From: Pyrenophora tritici-repentis
Taxonomy: Eukaryota; Ascomycota; Dothideomycetes; Pleosporales; Pleosporaceae
DNA length: 64,000 nucleotides
Reading direction: 5' to 3'
Assembly: GCF_003171515.1 (NCBI RefSeq)
Contig: NC_089390.1
Span: 4,402,001-4,466,000, forward strand
A program made the position numbers and the translations under genes. Below are positions 44,090 through 55,307 of this stretch, piece by piece. How positions within the stretch are numbered: position 1 is the stretch's first letter; every line of letters begins with the position of its first letter. The notes under the pieces are model-generated. The model was not told the origin of the DNA, made no database searches, and saw nothing but the letters and a program-made list of their open reading frames with translations.

Positions 44090-45810
44090 ATGGAAAATCC
44101 ACCGGGCTCCCATGAGCCAAAGCTCGACAGGCAGTCAACGGACTCTTCTTCACCAGAGCGCGATTCCGATCAAGACATACTTGACGGCAATATGGACCGC
44201 CAGCATTCCACGCATCATGAAAAGCAGCAAGATGATCTTGAGCTCGCAAAGACGAAATCCATAGCGGAAACCATGTCCCCCATGCGCGAGTTTCTCTTCG
44301 TAGGACTACTGTGTTCGGCGCAAATGGTCACACAAATAGGCCTTTGTAGCGTCTTGACCATCCTCCACATAATCGGGTCCGATCTTGGCATCACTGACCC
44401 GGGCGTTCTCGCATGGTTGATAGCAGGGTATTCGCTGACGGTTGGTACGTTTATCCTGCTGTCTGGTCGATGCGGGGATGTCTTCGGTTACAAGAACATG
44501 ATCGTCGTGGGATACGTTTGGTTCGCCATCTGGAATGTGGTGGCGGGCTGTAGTGTGTATCTCGAGGGAAATGGTGGACAGGTTCTGTTTATCTTTTCTA
44601 GAGTCATGGGGGGTATTGGGCCAGCGATTCTGCTACCTAATGCGCTTGGTTTGCTGGGCGCGACGTACAATGAAGGGGGGAAGAAGGATATGGTTTTTTC
44701 ACTGTTTGGAGCGTGTGCACCTGGTAAATTCGTTTTTGTTGGTGTATATGGCAGTCGACTAATCCTACCCAGGTGGTGCGATAATAGGCGGAGCATTTGC
44801 AGGTCTATGGTCGCTTTTGTGGTGGCCGTGGTCATTCTGGGCTTTTGGAGTCGCCCTCTTCGCAATCGCCATTCTATCCATGTTTATCCTCCCATCAGTG
44901 CCTTTGGATCCGGAGATACGCAGTCTTTCGTACAAGGAGCGGATTCGAGAGCTGGATTTGCTTGGTGCAACAGTCGGCATCACGGCCATGATTCTCTTCA
45001 ACTTTGCGTGGAACCAAGCTCCGGGCTTCGGATGGGAGCAGCCGTATATCTACGCAATGTTGATTGTGGGCATCCTTCTCTTTCCTGTCTTCTTCTGGAT
45101 TGAGATCAAGGTGTCTGAGAAACCACTAATTCCGCTCGATGCACTCAGTACGGACGTCTCGTTTGTGCTGACATGCATCATGTGTGGCTGGGCTGCTTTT
45201 GGTAAGTGATACCGACTTGAACATGGTTGTTTCTCGCTAATGTAACAAAGGCATTTGGGTTTACTACTACTTCCAGTTTTTGCAACGACTGCGAGGCGAA
45301 TCGCCACTTCTCACCATAGCGCACACATGTCCTGTGGCGATATCGGGATTCATCGCCGCCATCACTACCGGCCATGTCATCTCGCGCATCGGTCCGGGCT
45401 GGGTCATGCTCATCAGTATGCTTGCCTTCTTGACAGGTAACATACTCGTTGCTACCATGCCCATACAGCAAATCTACTGGGCGCAGGCTTTTGTGACAAC
45501 CTTGGTCATTCCTTGGGGCATGGATATGAGCTTCCCGGCTGCTACGCTGATCATGAGCAACGCTGTGGCAAAGAGGCACCAGGGCATGGCCGCCAGTCTG
45601 GTGAATACAGTGGTGAACTACAGTATCAGCATTGGTGTAGGTATTGCGGGTACAGTGGAGGCGCATGTGAATAATGGTGGGACAAGGGTAGAAGATGAGC
45701 TGGCTGGGTATCGTGGGGCGTTGTATGTCAGCGTAGGGTTGAGCGGCATTGGTGTCGTGACTAGTTTGGTGTTCCTGCTTAAGATGTGGATGAGGCAAAG
45801 GAGGACATGA
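44090..45810 (+). CDS. MFS drug:H+ antiporter, DHA2 (14-TM) type, 3 exons
   Basis: Exons 44090-44723, 44773-45201 and 45251-45810 (introns 49 nt each) give 540 residues. An about 60-residue acidic N-terminus precedes fourteen hydrophobic segments. LAWLIAGYSLTVGTFILLSG, RCGDVFGYKNMIVVGY (motif A) and FSRVMGGIGPAILLPNALGL match DHA2 proteins such as the aminotriazole-resistance group. GGAIIGGAFAGLWS, rebuilt over intron 1, is motif C. The last exon has GMAASLVNTVVNYSISIGVG. The role is export of small toxic molecules through the plasma membrane; the substrate is unknown. Confidence 0.92.
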
Positions 45811-46095
45811 TCATTATAGAGACAATTAGAGAGATGCATGCAGAAATTGCGCAACGTAGTACGTTCTTCCCGCTGTTCTTTCCGCACCTGCATGAGCTAT
45901 CGGCACGGCTTCCATTGCGGGAGTGAGATTACGTCATCAGCCGAAATCGTCCCACCATTCATACCAAGAGTTGCCAGGCAACCACCACGACAGACGTCGA
46001 ACACGCGGGGCTGCAGCCCACAAGTCAGGACTGAGACATTAGCCACCACCATTGCACTCAACGTGACCCCTCCAGCCTCGCCTTGGAGTTGCGAC

Positions 46096-47640
46096 ATGAT
46101 GGCGTCGTCCAATCCGCCCATCTACCAGCTGCCAGACGAACTGTTAATACATGTCGCCTCTTACCTGCCTGATTCAACTGCCCCCACACACCTGAGGAAC
46201 CTCTCTCTCGTATCGCGCAAACTCCGTCCAGCCGCCCAGGAAACCTTGCACGGCACAGTGAAATTGATCGTTTCCTGTGGTTGCCACCCCAAGGTCAACG
46301 CGGTGCTAAAGCTACTCCGTACACTGTTGGACCGTCCGGACCTAGCCTTAAAAGTCAAGACTCTTCGCATGAGAACGGTTCGCAAGAACATTGCTAAGCT
46401 ATGTGACGACCAGGGCTTTGACCTTGAGCCTTTGCGCACGCGAAGTCTGGCGAGACTGGGAGAGCTGGGTTACACAAAGTCGCATCCGTGGTACCGCACT
46501 GTCCAAAACTCCATTGAATCAGGCTTCGCTGGAGTGTTGATGACACTGGTTCCAACCCTCACTCACCTCGATTTCTGGGTAAAAGATCATCATCGCGGCC
46601 CACCGTCAGGCGAGTGTGTCTCTGGGCTCTTTGGGGGTCTGGGCCTTCCAGATATCATCGTCAAGACATGGGCTAATCTACAACATCTCACAACGAGCGA
46701 TACGCATGTGTTGAAGTGTAATGTTCAGCTCGACAATCTCAAGAGCCTTGACCTAAAGACAGTATCCATTGGCACCGTGCTGCGTCTGAACGGTCCAGGA
46801 TGTCTCCATGGAGCCGAGAACCTTGAAGATCTAGCTATGAGCGTCTCAATGGGGTTTGCGGATCGCATCTTGATGGATACAACAGAGATCGAGCTCAGTA
46901 GCCTTTTCGAGGCGCTGAGCTGCAACCACCTCCGAAGTCTCAAACTAGTTCTGTTAGTCTATACACCAAGTAGACGTTGAACTACTGCTAACTATCATCG
47001 ACCTAGTGTCAACGATGGCTATCACGAAGGCCTCCATGCTCTGGACCCAGGTTTAGGGCTTGACGTGGGATACTTCGTGGATCAGATCGACAGCGTTAAA
47101 CACAGTCTGGAAAGCCTCACCATTATGCTCGAGACGGCGGACGACGATGTTGCCCTCGAATTCAGTGTTGACAACATGATCAGTCCGAAGTTGTCTATGA
47201 GGCACTTTACTGCTCTAAAACATCTCGTCGTGCTACAGGCTTTCATTTGCGATTTCAACAACGACGACGACTGGGCAGATAATTCTTGTATGCCCGACGA
47301 ACTACCACAAAACCTGGAGACGCTGGAAATCATATACCCTACTCCACTCATAGAAGAGTGGGCCAAGTGTCTACGAAGTGAAGACGAGGAGATACTACCG
47401 AATCTTCGGGAGCTTACATTGACCTGCAGTGAAGGGGTAGGCATGCCTGCACAAGTTTTTGAAGATGAGACGCAGGACACGACTTGGTCGGACTTGTCGG
47501 AAGAAGGAATCGAGACGTATGTCTTCTGTCAAACCCGGCAAGTTCGACATAACGTGAAAGATCTCTTTTCAAGGCGCCATTCGAGTGAGGATGACGATAC
47601 TGATGAAGATATGCCGGACCTATCGAATTCAGTGGACTAG
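46096..47640 (+). CDS. F-box protein, 2 exons
   Basis: Exons 46096-46952 and 47007-47640 (54-nt intron, GTTAGT donor, GCTAAC branch, CTAG acceptor) give 496 residues. The F-box is at the N-terminus (YQLPDELLIHVASYL, then LRNLSLVSRKLRPAAQETL). It is followed by irregular leucine-rich segments (LTHLDFW, LQHLTTSDTH, LKSLDLKTVS, ENLEDLAMSV, LRSLKLVL), which suggest a substrate-binding LRR-like array for an SCF ubiquitin ligase. The C-terminus is acidic (SSEDDDTDEDMPDL). The open frame extends upstream to 45838, but the upstream part lacks recognisable sequence and overlaps the transporter 3' end, so the ATG at 46096 is chosen. Fungal genomes carry many such divergent F-box genes; the target is unknown. 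Confidence 0.85.
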
Positions 47641-48091
47641 GCGGAGGACCAACTTGGTATTCTACAGGATCAAAAGTGCATGCTTTGGATGGTAATGCTA
47701 TCTCTCCATATGTACTCGAATGCCGATATGAAGGCAAATAAGGGAAGAATCGCTCACATAGTGAAGGCTAGTAAATATAATAGCTAATGCTTGTGTCTCT
47801 GCACACAAGTCCTATACCGACTTACAAATGCTGTCATCTATTGCATTGCTGCAACATTTATCGTGATGCACGAGGTACTCTGCCGGTTCTAATCGCCGGG
47901 GTCTAGTCTTGTTTAGGAAATACCGGGGCTATCCTGCCTATCGATAAAGCTTGAGTGCTTGTGCAAGGGATCCCATGCGGCGTAGTCAAGCACCAGGCAT
48001 CAGCCACCATAATCAGCACGAAAACATCGCTATTCCTATCGCGACCACCTGTTGGAAAACCTGCAAACGCATACATCACACAAATTCAAAT
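47641..48091. other. Intergenic
   Basis: No gene recognised. Confidence 0.5.
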
Positions 48092-48742
48092 ATGTCTGAC
48101 ACCGAAGCGTGGCCTCCCGCCCAAGGTCTCACGACCAAGATCGTCCCACGCGAGAATGCCATCCTCCAACTACCCTACTCAACCACCATCCACGCACCAG
48201 CCCAACTCGTCTTCGACACCATTCTCAACCTCGCCGACTACCCCAAATGGAACACCTGGATCCCCTCTGGCCGCATCCTCACACAACCCGACTCAGTCGA
48301 CGCCTCTGACTCCAGTCGCATGCACATTGGCACCACCATGGTCTTCAACGTCATCATGAACGCGTCCAAGCCGACTAGCATCACAGAAACTTCGCTCAAA
48401 GTCGTAGACATCAGCACGCCCTCCGCACCCAGCGACTACCTCCCACCCGCGCTGCTCGCCGACCCCTCATTCACCGCCGACGCGAGTAAAGTGTACCGCG
48501 TCAGCTGGACGGGCCACGGCGGCATGGACTCTTGGGGCGTAATGAGGTTGGAGCGGGTGCAGGAGGTTATTGTAAAGGGAGAGGAGGAGTGCGAGGTTAG
48601 GAGTTGGGAGATTATGGGGGGTGTTATGGCGAGGGTTGTTAAGTTGGCGGTTGGGGGTACGTTGGTGGAGAAGACGAGGCTTTGGTGTGAGGATTTGAAG
48701 GGGTTTTGTGAGAGGGTTCATCGGGAAGGGAGGGGGGTGTGA
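48092..48742 (+). CDS. SRPBCC/START-like ligand-binding domain protein
   Basis: From the ATG at 48092 the frame gives 216 residues. The upstream frame to 47951 looks non-coding. The SRPBCC pattern is visible: a first strand and cavity-lining start (YSTTIHAPAQLVFDTILNLA), then DYPKWNTWIPSGRI, a middle strand MHIGTTMVFNVIMN, and a C-terminal helix (VVKLAVGGTLVEKTRLWCED). Proteins of this superfamily bind hydrophobic ligands or act as cyclases. The ligand cannot be inferred, and no polyketide synthase lies nearby. No signal peptide is seen. Confidence 0.8.
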   Translation: MSDTEAWPPAQGLTTKIVPRENAILQLPYSTTIHAPAQLVFDTILNLADYPKWNTWIPSGRILTQPDSVDASDSSRMHIGTTMVFNVIMNASKPTSITETSLKVVDISTPSAPSDYLPPALLADPSFTADASKVYRVSWTGHGGMDSWGVMRLERVQEVIVKGEEECEVRSWEIMGGVMARVVKLAVGGTLVEKTRLWCEDLKGFCERVHREGRGV

Positions 48743-49696
48743 GGGTGGGTGTAGGGGGCTGGGTGGATGGATGGAGAGGGGAGGGGAGATGGAGATGGAG
48801 ATGGAGAGTGTGGGTGTAGTGCGCTGAGAATATGGATGTCGGAGATGGGGAGTATGTGACGTCGGTCTTTGCTTGTTATTCTGGTTCTGGTCCTGGCGCA
48901 CTAGTCAACAGACCGATACCAAAACGTATACTCCCGTAGCGTTGAGACGATTGCACCCGATCTCTAGCATTCACGATCAATTCTAGAAGATTTGGCTAAA
49001 ACGTGCTTGTCAGGTGTCTTTGCCTCGTCTCGGTGACATGGATCCGCCAGTACCAACTTGATACCGATCTTCATAGCTCCATACCTGACGGAGTACTGTC
49101 CTCCGAACGATGCCCAGCAGTCATGTTTACCCAACATTCCCACACTTTCTATTGCTGCAACCGACCTACCATCTTCCCAAACATCGCGTTTCCAATACGT
49201 GCGCAAGTCGGCGGCCGAAAGGCTTCGACAGTGTCAAGCCCAAACGGTTCGCCCTGGCGCAAAGCTTCACATTAGCCAAGCTTCACAATTGCAACCGCAA
49301 CGGGCTTGCAGCCTCGCGCATAACTACCTAAGCGGGCGGCTTACCGTTTTCAGTACCCCGATGCCCCGGCGCAAATTTCTCCACCACCGAAGCAAGGTTT
49401 CGACCACCATGAGCCGTTTTGGGGAGGTTACGCTGTCATGGTAGCATGCGGAGGCAACGGCTGTGTCCAGTCAGAAGAGGGGGACTGACTCTGGGGCCCC
49501 ACGAGCGGAGTGCTCCACAGGTCGGAGGAGAAAAGTGGGCGTATGTGCAACGATATCATCGTGGAATATTCAACCGAAGCGTCTTGAGGTCGTGGTATAA
49601 GATAGCTGGGCCCGCCCATGGTCTTTGGGGTTGTTTTCATCGTTATTGCTGTACCGTTTTCTGCCGGTTCTGCGTCGGACGTAGTCATCCTCGGCC
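48743..49696. other. Intergenic
   Basis: About 950 bp; starts with a purine-rich GGGGAGATGGAGATGG stretch near 48775-48806. No gene recognised. Confidence 0.5.
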
Positions 49697-51410
49697 ATGG
49701 ATCAGATACACAAGCTCAATGTCGTTCATCGACTTGAGAAGCGCAGCTTGCTCATTGCGTAAGATGTTTTCCCTCTATAATCCCATTTCCCTATGCTGAT
49801 GGTGTAACAGAATCAACTGCATCGCCGGTCTATCGATCCTATTCTTCGGTTACGACCAGGGTATGATGGGTGGTGTCAACACGGCATATGACTACTACAC
49901 CCTCATGGGCTTCGGCCACAGAGGTCCTGATGGCGGCCCCGTGGTTGACGATACTTTACTGCAGGGAGGCATCGTGTCCGTCTACTACCTTGGAACACTC
50001 GTAGGGTGTCTGGTGGGTGGCTCGGTTGGTGACCGCTTTGGACGCATCAAGACTATTTTCCTCGGAGCAGCTGTCGCGACGGTCGGTGCAGCCCTACAGT
50101 GCTCAGCGATGAACCACGAATGGATGATTTGCGCACGTCTGGTCAATGGTTGGGGTACTGGTATCCTGAACTCCATTATTCCCGTTTGGGCGACGGAGAC
50201 TGCGGAGCATACCTCGCGAGGTCAATTCATCGCAATCGAGTTTACCCTCAACATCTTTGGTGTGGTGATTGCGTACTGGCTGGAATACGCATGCTCCTTC
50301 TACGGCGACGGCACCTCTTCCTTCATCTGGCGCTTCCCCATCGCGTTCCAAATCCCAATGCTCTTGATTCTCATGGCAGGCGTTATGTTCTTCCCAGAGT
50401 CGCCGCGTTGGCTCATCAAGATGGGTCGTGAGGCTGAAGGGCGCTACGTCCTAGCGCGCCTCCGAGGCGACTCGGGTGAAGACAAGGAAAGAGCCGAGAC
50501 TGAATTCCAAGAAATCGTAGCTTCCTGCGAGCTTGAACGCTCAAACTTCAGGAAGCAGAGCTACTTCCATATGCTGTTTGGTATCGGCTCTGGCAAGCTA
50601 CACACCGGTCGCCGCGTGCAGCTTGTCATCTGGCTCCAGATCATGCAGGAATGGATTGGTATCGCTGGTGTCACCATCTATGCGCCGACCATCTTTGGCA
50701 TCGCAGGCATGAGCCCGTCCAAGCGCCAATGGATCTCCGGTCTCAACAACATCTTCTACATGTTTGCAACACTCATCTGCGTCTTCACTCTTGACCGTAT
50801 CGGCCGTCGCTGGACTTGTTATTGGGGTTCCGTTGGACAGGGCATCGCAATGGCTCTCGCAGGTGGATTCTCGTATCTCGGCCAGCAAGCCACCAAGGAC
50901 GGCGACCTGAGCAAAGCATCTTCATACGGAAACGCAGCTGTGTCCATGGTATTCATCTTTACGGCAGTCTTTGGCGCTACATGGCTTACCGTCCCCTGGC
51001 TTTATCCAGCAGAAATCTTCCCGCTGGAGGTGCGCGCGAAGGGAAATGCTTGGGGTGTCGTGGGTTGGTCCATTGGTAACGGTTGGCTCACGCTCCTATG
51101 CCCAATCATGTTCGAGGCCCTAGGTGAAAAGACGTTATACATATTTGCTGCTTGCAACGCCATTACCATTCCCATGGTATGGGCGCTCTACCCGGAAACG
51201 AACCAGCGTACGCTCGAGGAGATTGACTTGCTGTTCGCGTCTGACAGCATCTGGAATTGGGAGGCGGAGAAGAACTTTGCTGCCTTGAGGGATGAGCTTA
51301 CTTACCATACGGCGGCGACTGCGAAAAAGGACGATATCGAACAACTTTCGCGTCGCGGGTCCAAGAGTAGTGCGGCTCGCGGTGCTAGCATTCATGTTGA
51401 TAAGCTATAG
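49697..51410 (+). CDS. MFS sugar transporter, 2 exons
   Basis: Exons 49697-49758 and 49811-51410 (52-nt intron) give 553 residues. Hallmarks of the sugar porter family are all present: LFFGYDQGMMGGV in TM1, GDRFGRIKTIF between TM2 and TM3, MFFPESPRWLIKMGR after TM6, LDRIGRR between TM8 and TM9, PWLYPAEIFPLEVRAKGNAW near TM10-11, and YPETNQRTLEEID after TM12. The small first exon (MDQIHKLNVVHRLEKRSLLI) is needed to complete TM1. It probably imports a monosaccharide or related compound by proton symport; specificity is not readable. Confidence 0.93.
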
Positions 51411-52071
51411 ATAGTATTGTATTTGAATGACACTCTACTATCTTATCCTACCTATTTCCCTCTTTTTCAAGCAACCCATGGAGCCGTTTGGGCTGGCCGA
51501 AGGCCAAACAAATATTGATTTTTACATGTAATATTCTATGATACTCAAGGCAGTTTCATACTTTACTCGAAAAGAGATTGTACCACATCTCTCATCATGG
51601 GGTGCAGCAAGGTGGTGTTCGGCATAATGGCATCGTCACGGAGCCAAAATGAACACCAGTTCGTGGCATCTAACTGCCGTTGCGCCTGATCCCACAGACG
51701 GAATGCGCAAGCACTGACACGGTACATAAGGTTCCTATGTACGAAGAGCAGGAGCGATGGTGTTCGGCATGATGACATCGTCACGGAGCCGAAACGAACA
51801 CAACTCAACGGCATCTACAGTAACTACGGGTCCCCCTCAACTCACAGACGGAATACACGAGCACCGACAATTTAAACAAAGTTCCTCTGTACGAAGAGCG
51901 TGAGCGAAAACCTTGTAGGTGAGCTGATAATATACTAGGCGCAGAGGCCTACGACAGGCCAGGATGAGTATCGTACCTCTACAACACTCCGACATAATCC
52001 AATTCATCCGCTACCATCGCGCGAGACCTTTTCCTACCTCTACAAGTCCCACTACCCCCGCCACCAACACG
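51411..52071. other. Intergenic with duplicated segment
   Basis: Contains the tandem duplication listed separately at 51613-51907 and the promoter of the first small secreted protein gene. Confidence 0.5.
51613..51907. repeat. Two degenerate tandem copies of about 145-150 bp
   Basis: TGGTGTTCGGCAT starts at 51613 and again at 51758. Both copies continue with ATCGTCACGGAGCC, ACAGACGGAAT and GTACGAAGAGC. Differences are mostly single substitutions and one short indel. Confidence 0.8.
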
Positions 52072-52491
52072 ATGCATTACAGCTATATCCTTTTACTACT
52101 TTGTGGTATCGCGAGCGCAAAGAATTCGAAAAGAGGCGACTTCCATTTCATTCGAATCTATGGAGGCAGATGCGTGCAAGTAGGAGGCATTAAAACAGGA
52201 GTAAGTTAACAACGTTAACATTGAAATCAACAATGAAGTATTAATAATTACATAGCCAAAGTGGAGAATTCCTCATACCTGGCAAGACGATATCAAGGAT
52301 AGACTCATCAAAGCATGCCCTCTTGGCAGCTCACCCAGGCCAGAAGAGGCTATGATGGACCACCCAGAGAATCCATGTGTTAGCGGCAAGGATGGTGTTC
52401 AATTCTTTAAAGTACAGGTAAGGAGCTGCAATCTATATGTCTCCGATATTTAACTAACCTGATTTTATTAAAGGCAGCCTGTTATGTCTAG
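52072..52491 (+). CDS. Small secreted cysteine protein 1 (paralogue family A), 3 exons
   Basis: Exons 52072-52200, 52256-52417 and 52474-52491 (introns 55 and 56 nt, both phase 0) give 102 residues. A signal peptide (HYSYILLLLCGIASA) is followed by a mature part with four Cys in GGRCVQV, KACPLGS, ENPCVSG and AACYV. The exon layout, the signal peptide and the spacing GGxC...P.W......AC...PE(N/D)PC...FF match the gene at 55308, and less closely the one at 54228. Two acceptors are possible for exon 3; the first (52473/52474) keeps a C-terminal Cys aligned with the paralogues and is preferred. Compared with them, it lacks the first Cys and one of the final Cys pair. Function unknown; secreted effector-like protein is inference. 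Confidence 0.7.
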
Positions 52492-52882
52492 CTATAACTA
52501 GTGGAAAAGCTCGGTGAAGCTATCCTGGCAATATTGTAATCGATGATTCTTCAGTTTAATAAATTGGGGTATTTTGTAATGTCGATTCTAAAACGTGAAG
52601 TCCCCTTTATCAGGAACTCTGCTATTTTTTAATACATGTCTTGATTGTAGATGGAATGCTACTATTTCCTCGTCTAGGCACTACAACCTACGTTGTTCAT
52701 CGGCCCTTGGAATAGCATGTTTTACTTTCGTAGTATCTACCAAAAACAAATTCTTGCAAGGAATACAAGTGCAGGACACCTTTACCTTGATGGCATGCGT
52801 AGACTCCGATGCCTGGTAAGAGGGCAACCGTAAAAGCTTTCAACGGTGCCTCATGAGATCCGGTATGCTTGGGCAAGGCGAC
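52492..52882. other. Intergenic
   Basis: AT-rich, no gene recognised. Confidence 0.5.
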
Positions 52883-53142
52883 TTAGACACAATGCCTTCC
52901 TGGGCCCATTTTTGCATTGTTGCTGACATCCAAGTCAGAAAGGTATGCATAGGTATAGCAAATTTAACATACCGTGCACAGCGGCCTTCGTGAAGACTCC
53001 TGTCACCCGTGCACCACAAAAAGCAAGTGGGTGTATCGGGAGGTTTTGCGTTACAATCATCCGATTGGATTGAACAACCGGGTGCCAATGGAGTTACAAA
53101 GGATGCGTAGTACGCAAGAACGGTAAGAGTTATCAAACGCAT
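52883..53142 (-). CDS. Six-cysteine small secreted protein, 2 exons
   Basis: Exons 53142-52973 and 52922-52883 (50-nt intron, GTATGT donor, CAG acceptor) give 69 residues. The signal peptide RLITLTVLAYYASFVTPLA leaves a mature peptide of about 49 residues with Cys at 23, 30, 40, 44, 55 and 68. The last Cys comes only from the 13-codon second exon (CARNNAKMGPGRHCV). The even number of Cys and a tail ending in GPGRHCV resemble compact disulfide-stabilised secreted peptides of fungi. It is unrelated in sequence to the three plus-strand paralogues around it. Reading through the intron would give a 100-residue frame lacking Cys68. No family is named. Confidence 0.65.
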
Positions 53143-54227
53143 GTCTTCTTGGAATCAGTAGTCGTTGGGTCTAGTTGAGGTGGCTCGCAAGTCTTATTCA
53201 GGTCGACTATGCAGGGAAAAGGAGCTTTCGTGCGAATACAAGGGAATGGTAGGAGAACTCGGGTTGCTGATGCCTGGACAGGGAATCTGGTAGGTACGAA
53301 GGCACAAAGAGAAAGCGGATCGACGCAGATGAAAGCGAGATTTATACTTTCTCGATACGAAATCTAGCATTGGTTCCGGGCTATAACTAAGCTGCAGCGC
53401 CTACGGTGTTTAGTGTTAAGCGCTCCTTCCGCATCGCAGTTGTTACTACTTCCATCCACGCAGCGATCTCCCACCCTTTAAGGACACAAACGGTGCTATG
53501 ACTTGCAGGGTTAAGTAAGTAAAGAATTGTTCGACATGACGGCAACAAGCGAAAGCTATTCCGTCGCATCTACCGTGCTGAGCTGACAGGCCAAATGAGC
53601 GAGGGTGGGCACGGTCTGTAGGTAAGCTGACTACCAACACGATAGGTACGTGTACCACGATGATCTATCTGTACATCTCACTATATACGAAACGTACAGG
53701 CAGTGGCAGCCCGGAACACCCACTGCTCTCATGTAGCCACCTTGCATACGCTTGGAGCCTGGAACCTTGCATCGCTGTCTGCACTCATTGCGCGATGAGT
53801 ATCTGCTTCCAGTGCGTACTGTGGCTAGTTAGTCGCGATGGATATCTTCGGCCTGTACGTGACAGTCACAGTACATCGACGTACTGTGCTATTCCGAAGG
53901 CCGCTATATCGATCCAAGACTCAGGTCCGCCCGAGAGTTTGCTTACCTAGTCTAACTAGCCTGCGGAAGACTGCGGATGAAACGTCTAGGCGATCGCTCG
54001 TGTGCTACTTTGCGACCAACGCTGCCCTTGTATTCTTGCTCTCAGCCGCCAGAAACGCCCCACATACCGGGAGTGGCTGGATTCTGTTCCCAGACAAGGG
54101 AACTAACGACTCGCAGACCTGTTCAAGGGGGCTCGAAAGTGGAGTATATATGTGGGCTCAGATCTCATTGATGACATTCGCCTACCATCATCTTCTACCA
54201 TCTTCCATCACCCCTGCAATCGATATC
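53143..54227. other. Intergenic between secreted-protein genes
   Basis: Short frames only, no domain. Nothing else recognised. Confidence 0.5.
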
Positions 54228-54626
54228 ATGCATCTTGTACATCTTCTCCTACCACTAGTTAGCATTGCAAGCGCAGCGAGCACAGACAAATGTTCGACCG
54301 TTAGAGTTTCTCAGGCGGACAAATGTGCGCGTCCCGAAGCGGTAAGTTATCGACTTATTTATCATATATTAGCCAGATACTAACATCGTATAGGGAGTAT
54401 ATCTAGCTCCTAGGCTGGATGGTTACGCTATTAGTAATATGTGGGGCTACGTCTGTAAAGGAATTGCTCAAGGCGGCTCTATTGTCAAACCAAAAAACCC
54501 TTGCTACCCAGTTGGTGACCGCAGATACTTTGACGTATATGTTCGTAATCGCTACCTACTCTATACTGAGCTCTTACTAATTGCCTATGGCTATAGGTCA
54601 AGTGTTGCCCTCTTGGAGGTAGTTAG
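54228..54626 (+). CDS. Small secreted cysteine protein 2 (paralogue family A), 3 exons
   Basis: Exons 54228-54341, 54394-54534 and 54597-54626 (introns 52 and 62 nt, both phase 0) give 94 residues. A signal peptide (HLVHLLLPLVSIASA) precedes six Cys at 22, 33, 59, 75, 88 and 89 (DKCSTV, DKCARP, YVCKG, NPCYP, VKCCPL). The third exon is exactly 30 nt and ends CCPLGGS, as in the paralogue at 55308, whose third exon is also 30 nt. If intron 2 is retained the frame stays open to 54828, which would replace the CC end by an unrelated about 98-residue tail. The spliced form is favoured by the paralogues. Confidence 0.72.
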
Positions 54627-54995
54627 TAAAGATTATTGTCTACCTGGCCTGGAATACCTTACACACGTGGCCTGGAGGCGAAGAGAACTTCTGTTCTGGA
54701 TACTACAGTTTGATGCAACTTACATCAAAAGCCTATCCTATGAGCGAAAGACGTTGATGTCCCTAGTGATCAGCGAGATCCGAGCGTTTGTCTTGAACTC
54801 GCAAGTAGACTCCGCAGATGCCGATTGATACCAGGGGTTTACAACCACGTACCCCATGTGCGCATTTCTTGACGTCTGACGTGAGGCTTCGTGATATCCG
54901 CACCCGTAAGATTGCACGTTCATACTTGGTCGGTGCATTACCAAGCGATTACAGATGTCACTCGTGTTGGCATCCGCTCCAGCGCTTTCGCAAGT
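54627..54995. other. Intergenic upstream of the minisatellite
   Basis: No gene recognised. Confidence 0.5.
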
Positions 54996-55145
54996 TCGCG
55001 ATACTTTCTAGAATATTCTAGGCTATCGCGATACTTTCTAGAATATTCTAGGCTATCGCGATACTTTCTAGAATATTCTAGACTATCGCGATACTTTCTA
55101 GACCGTTCTAGGCTATCGCGATACTTTCCAAGTTGTTCTAGATTT
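54996..55145. repeat. 30-bp minisatellite, five units, each with an HSE-like core
   Basis: Units of TCGCGATACTTTCTAGAATATTCTAGGCTA start at 54996, 55026, 55056, 55086 and 55116. Units 1-3 are nearly identical, 4 and 5 degenerate. Each of the first three contains TTCTAGAATATTC, a perfect TTCnnGAAnnTTC heat-shock element, inside the palindrome CTAGAATATTCTAG. The 30-bp period also creates a false repetitive frame on both strands. Confidence 0.88.
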
Positions 55146-55307
55146 TTTTGCTCAAAACATGAGAGCAACCGACGTTGAGCCTTTAAGCAGTCTGGATATT
55201 AGAGTACTTAAAACGACCTGGTTGCCCTCGGTTTGCTGCGTCCTCTACATCACTGAACATCTAGCTCTACCCTAGAAGTCCTATACACTACCTCCGCCAC
55301 TGACACA

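Noticed and set aside
54439..54828. Longer protein from the second secreted gene by reading through intron 2
   Set aside because: The tail has no recognisable feature, and the paralogues both splice at this point to a 30- or 18-nt last exon. Kept only as a possible retention form.
54891..55178. Frames on both strands with a repeated 10-residue unit (SRYFLEYSRL on plus, SRKYRDSLEY on minus)
   Set aside because: A 30-bp minisatellite is open in several frames automatically. There is no start context, domain or splice pattern, and it lies in the upstream region of the secreted-protein gene.
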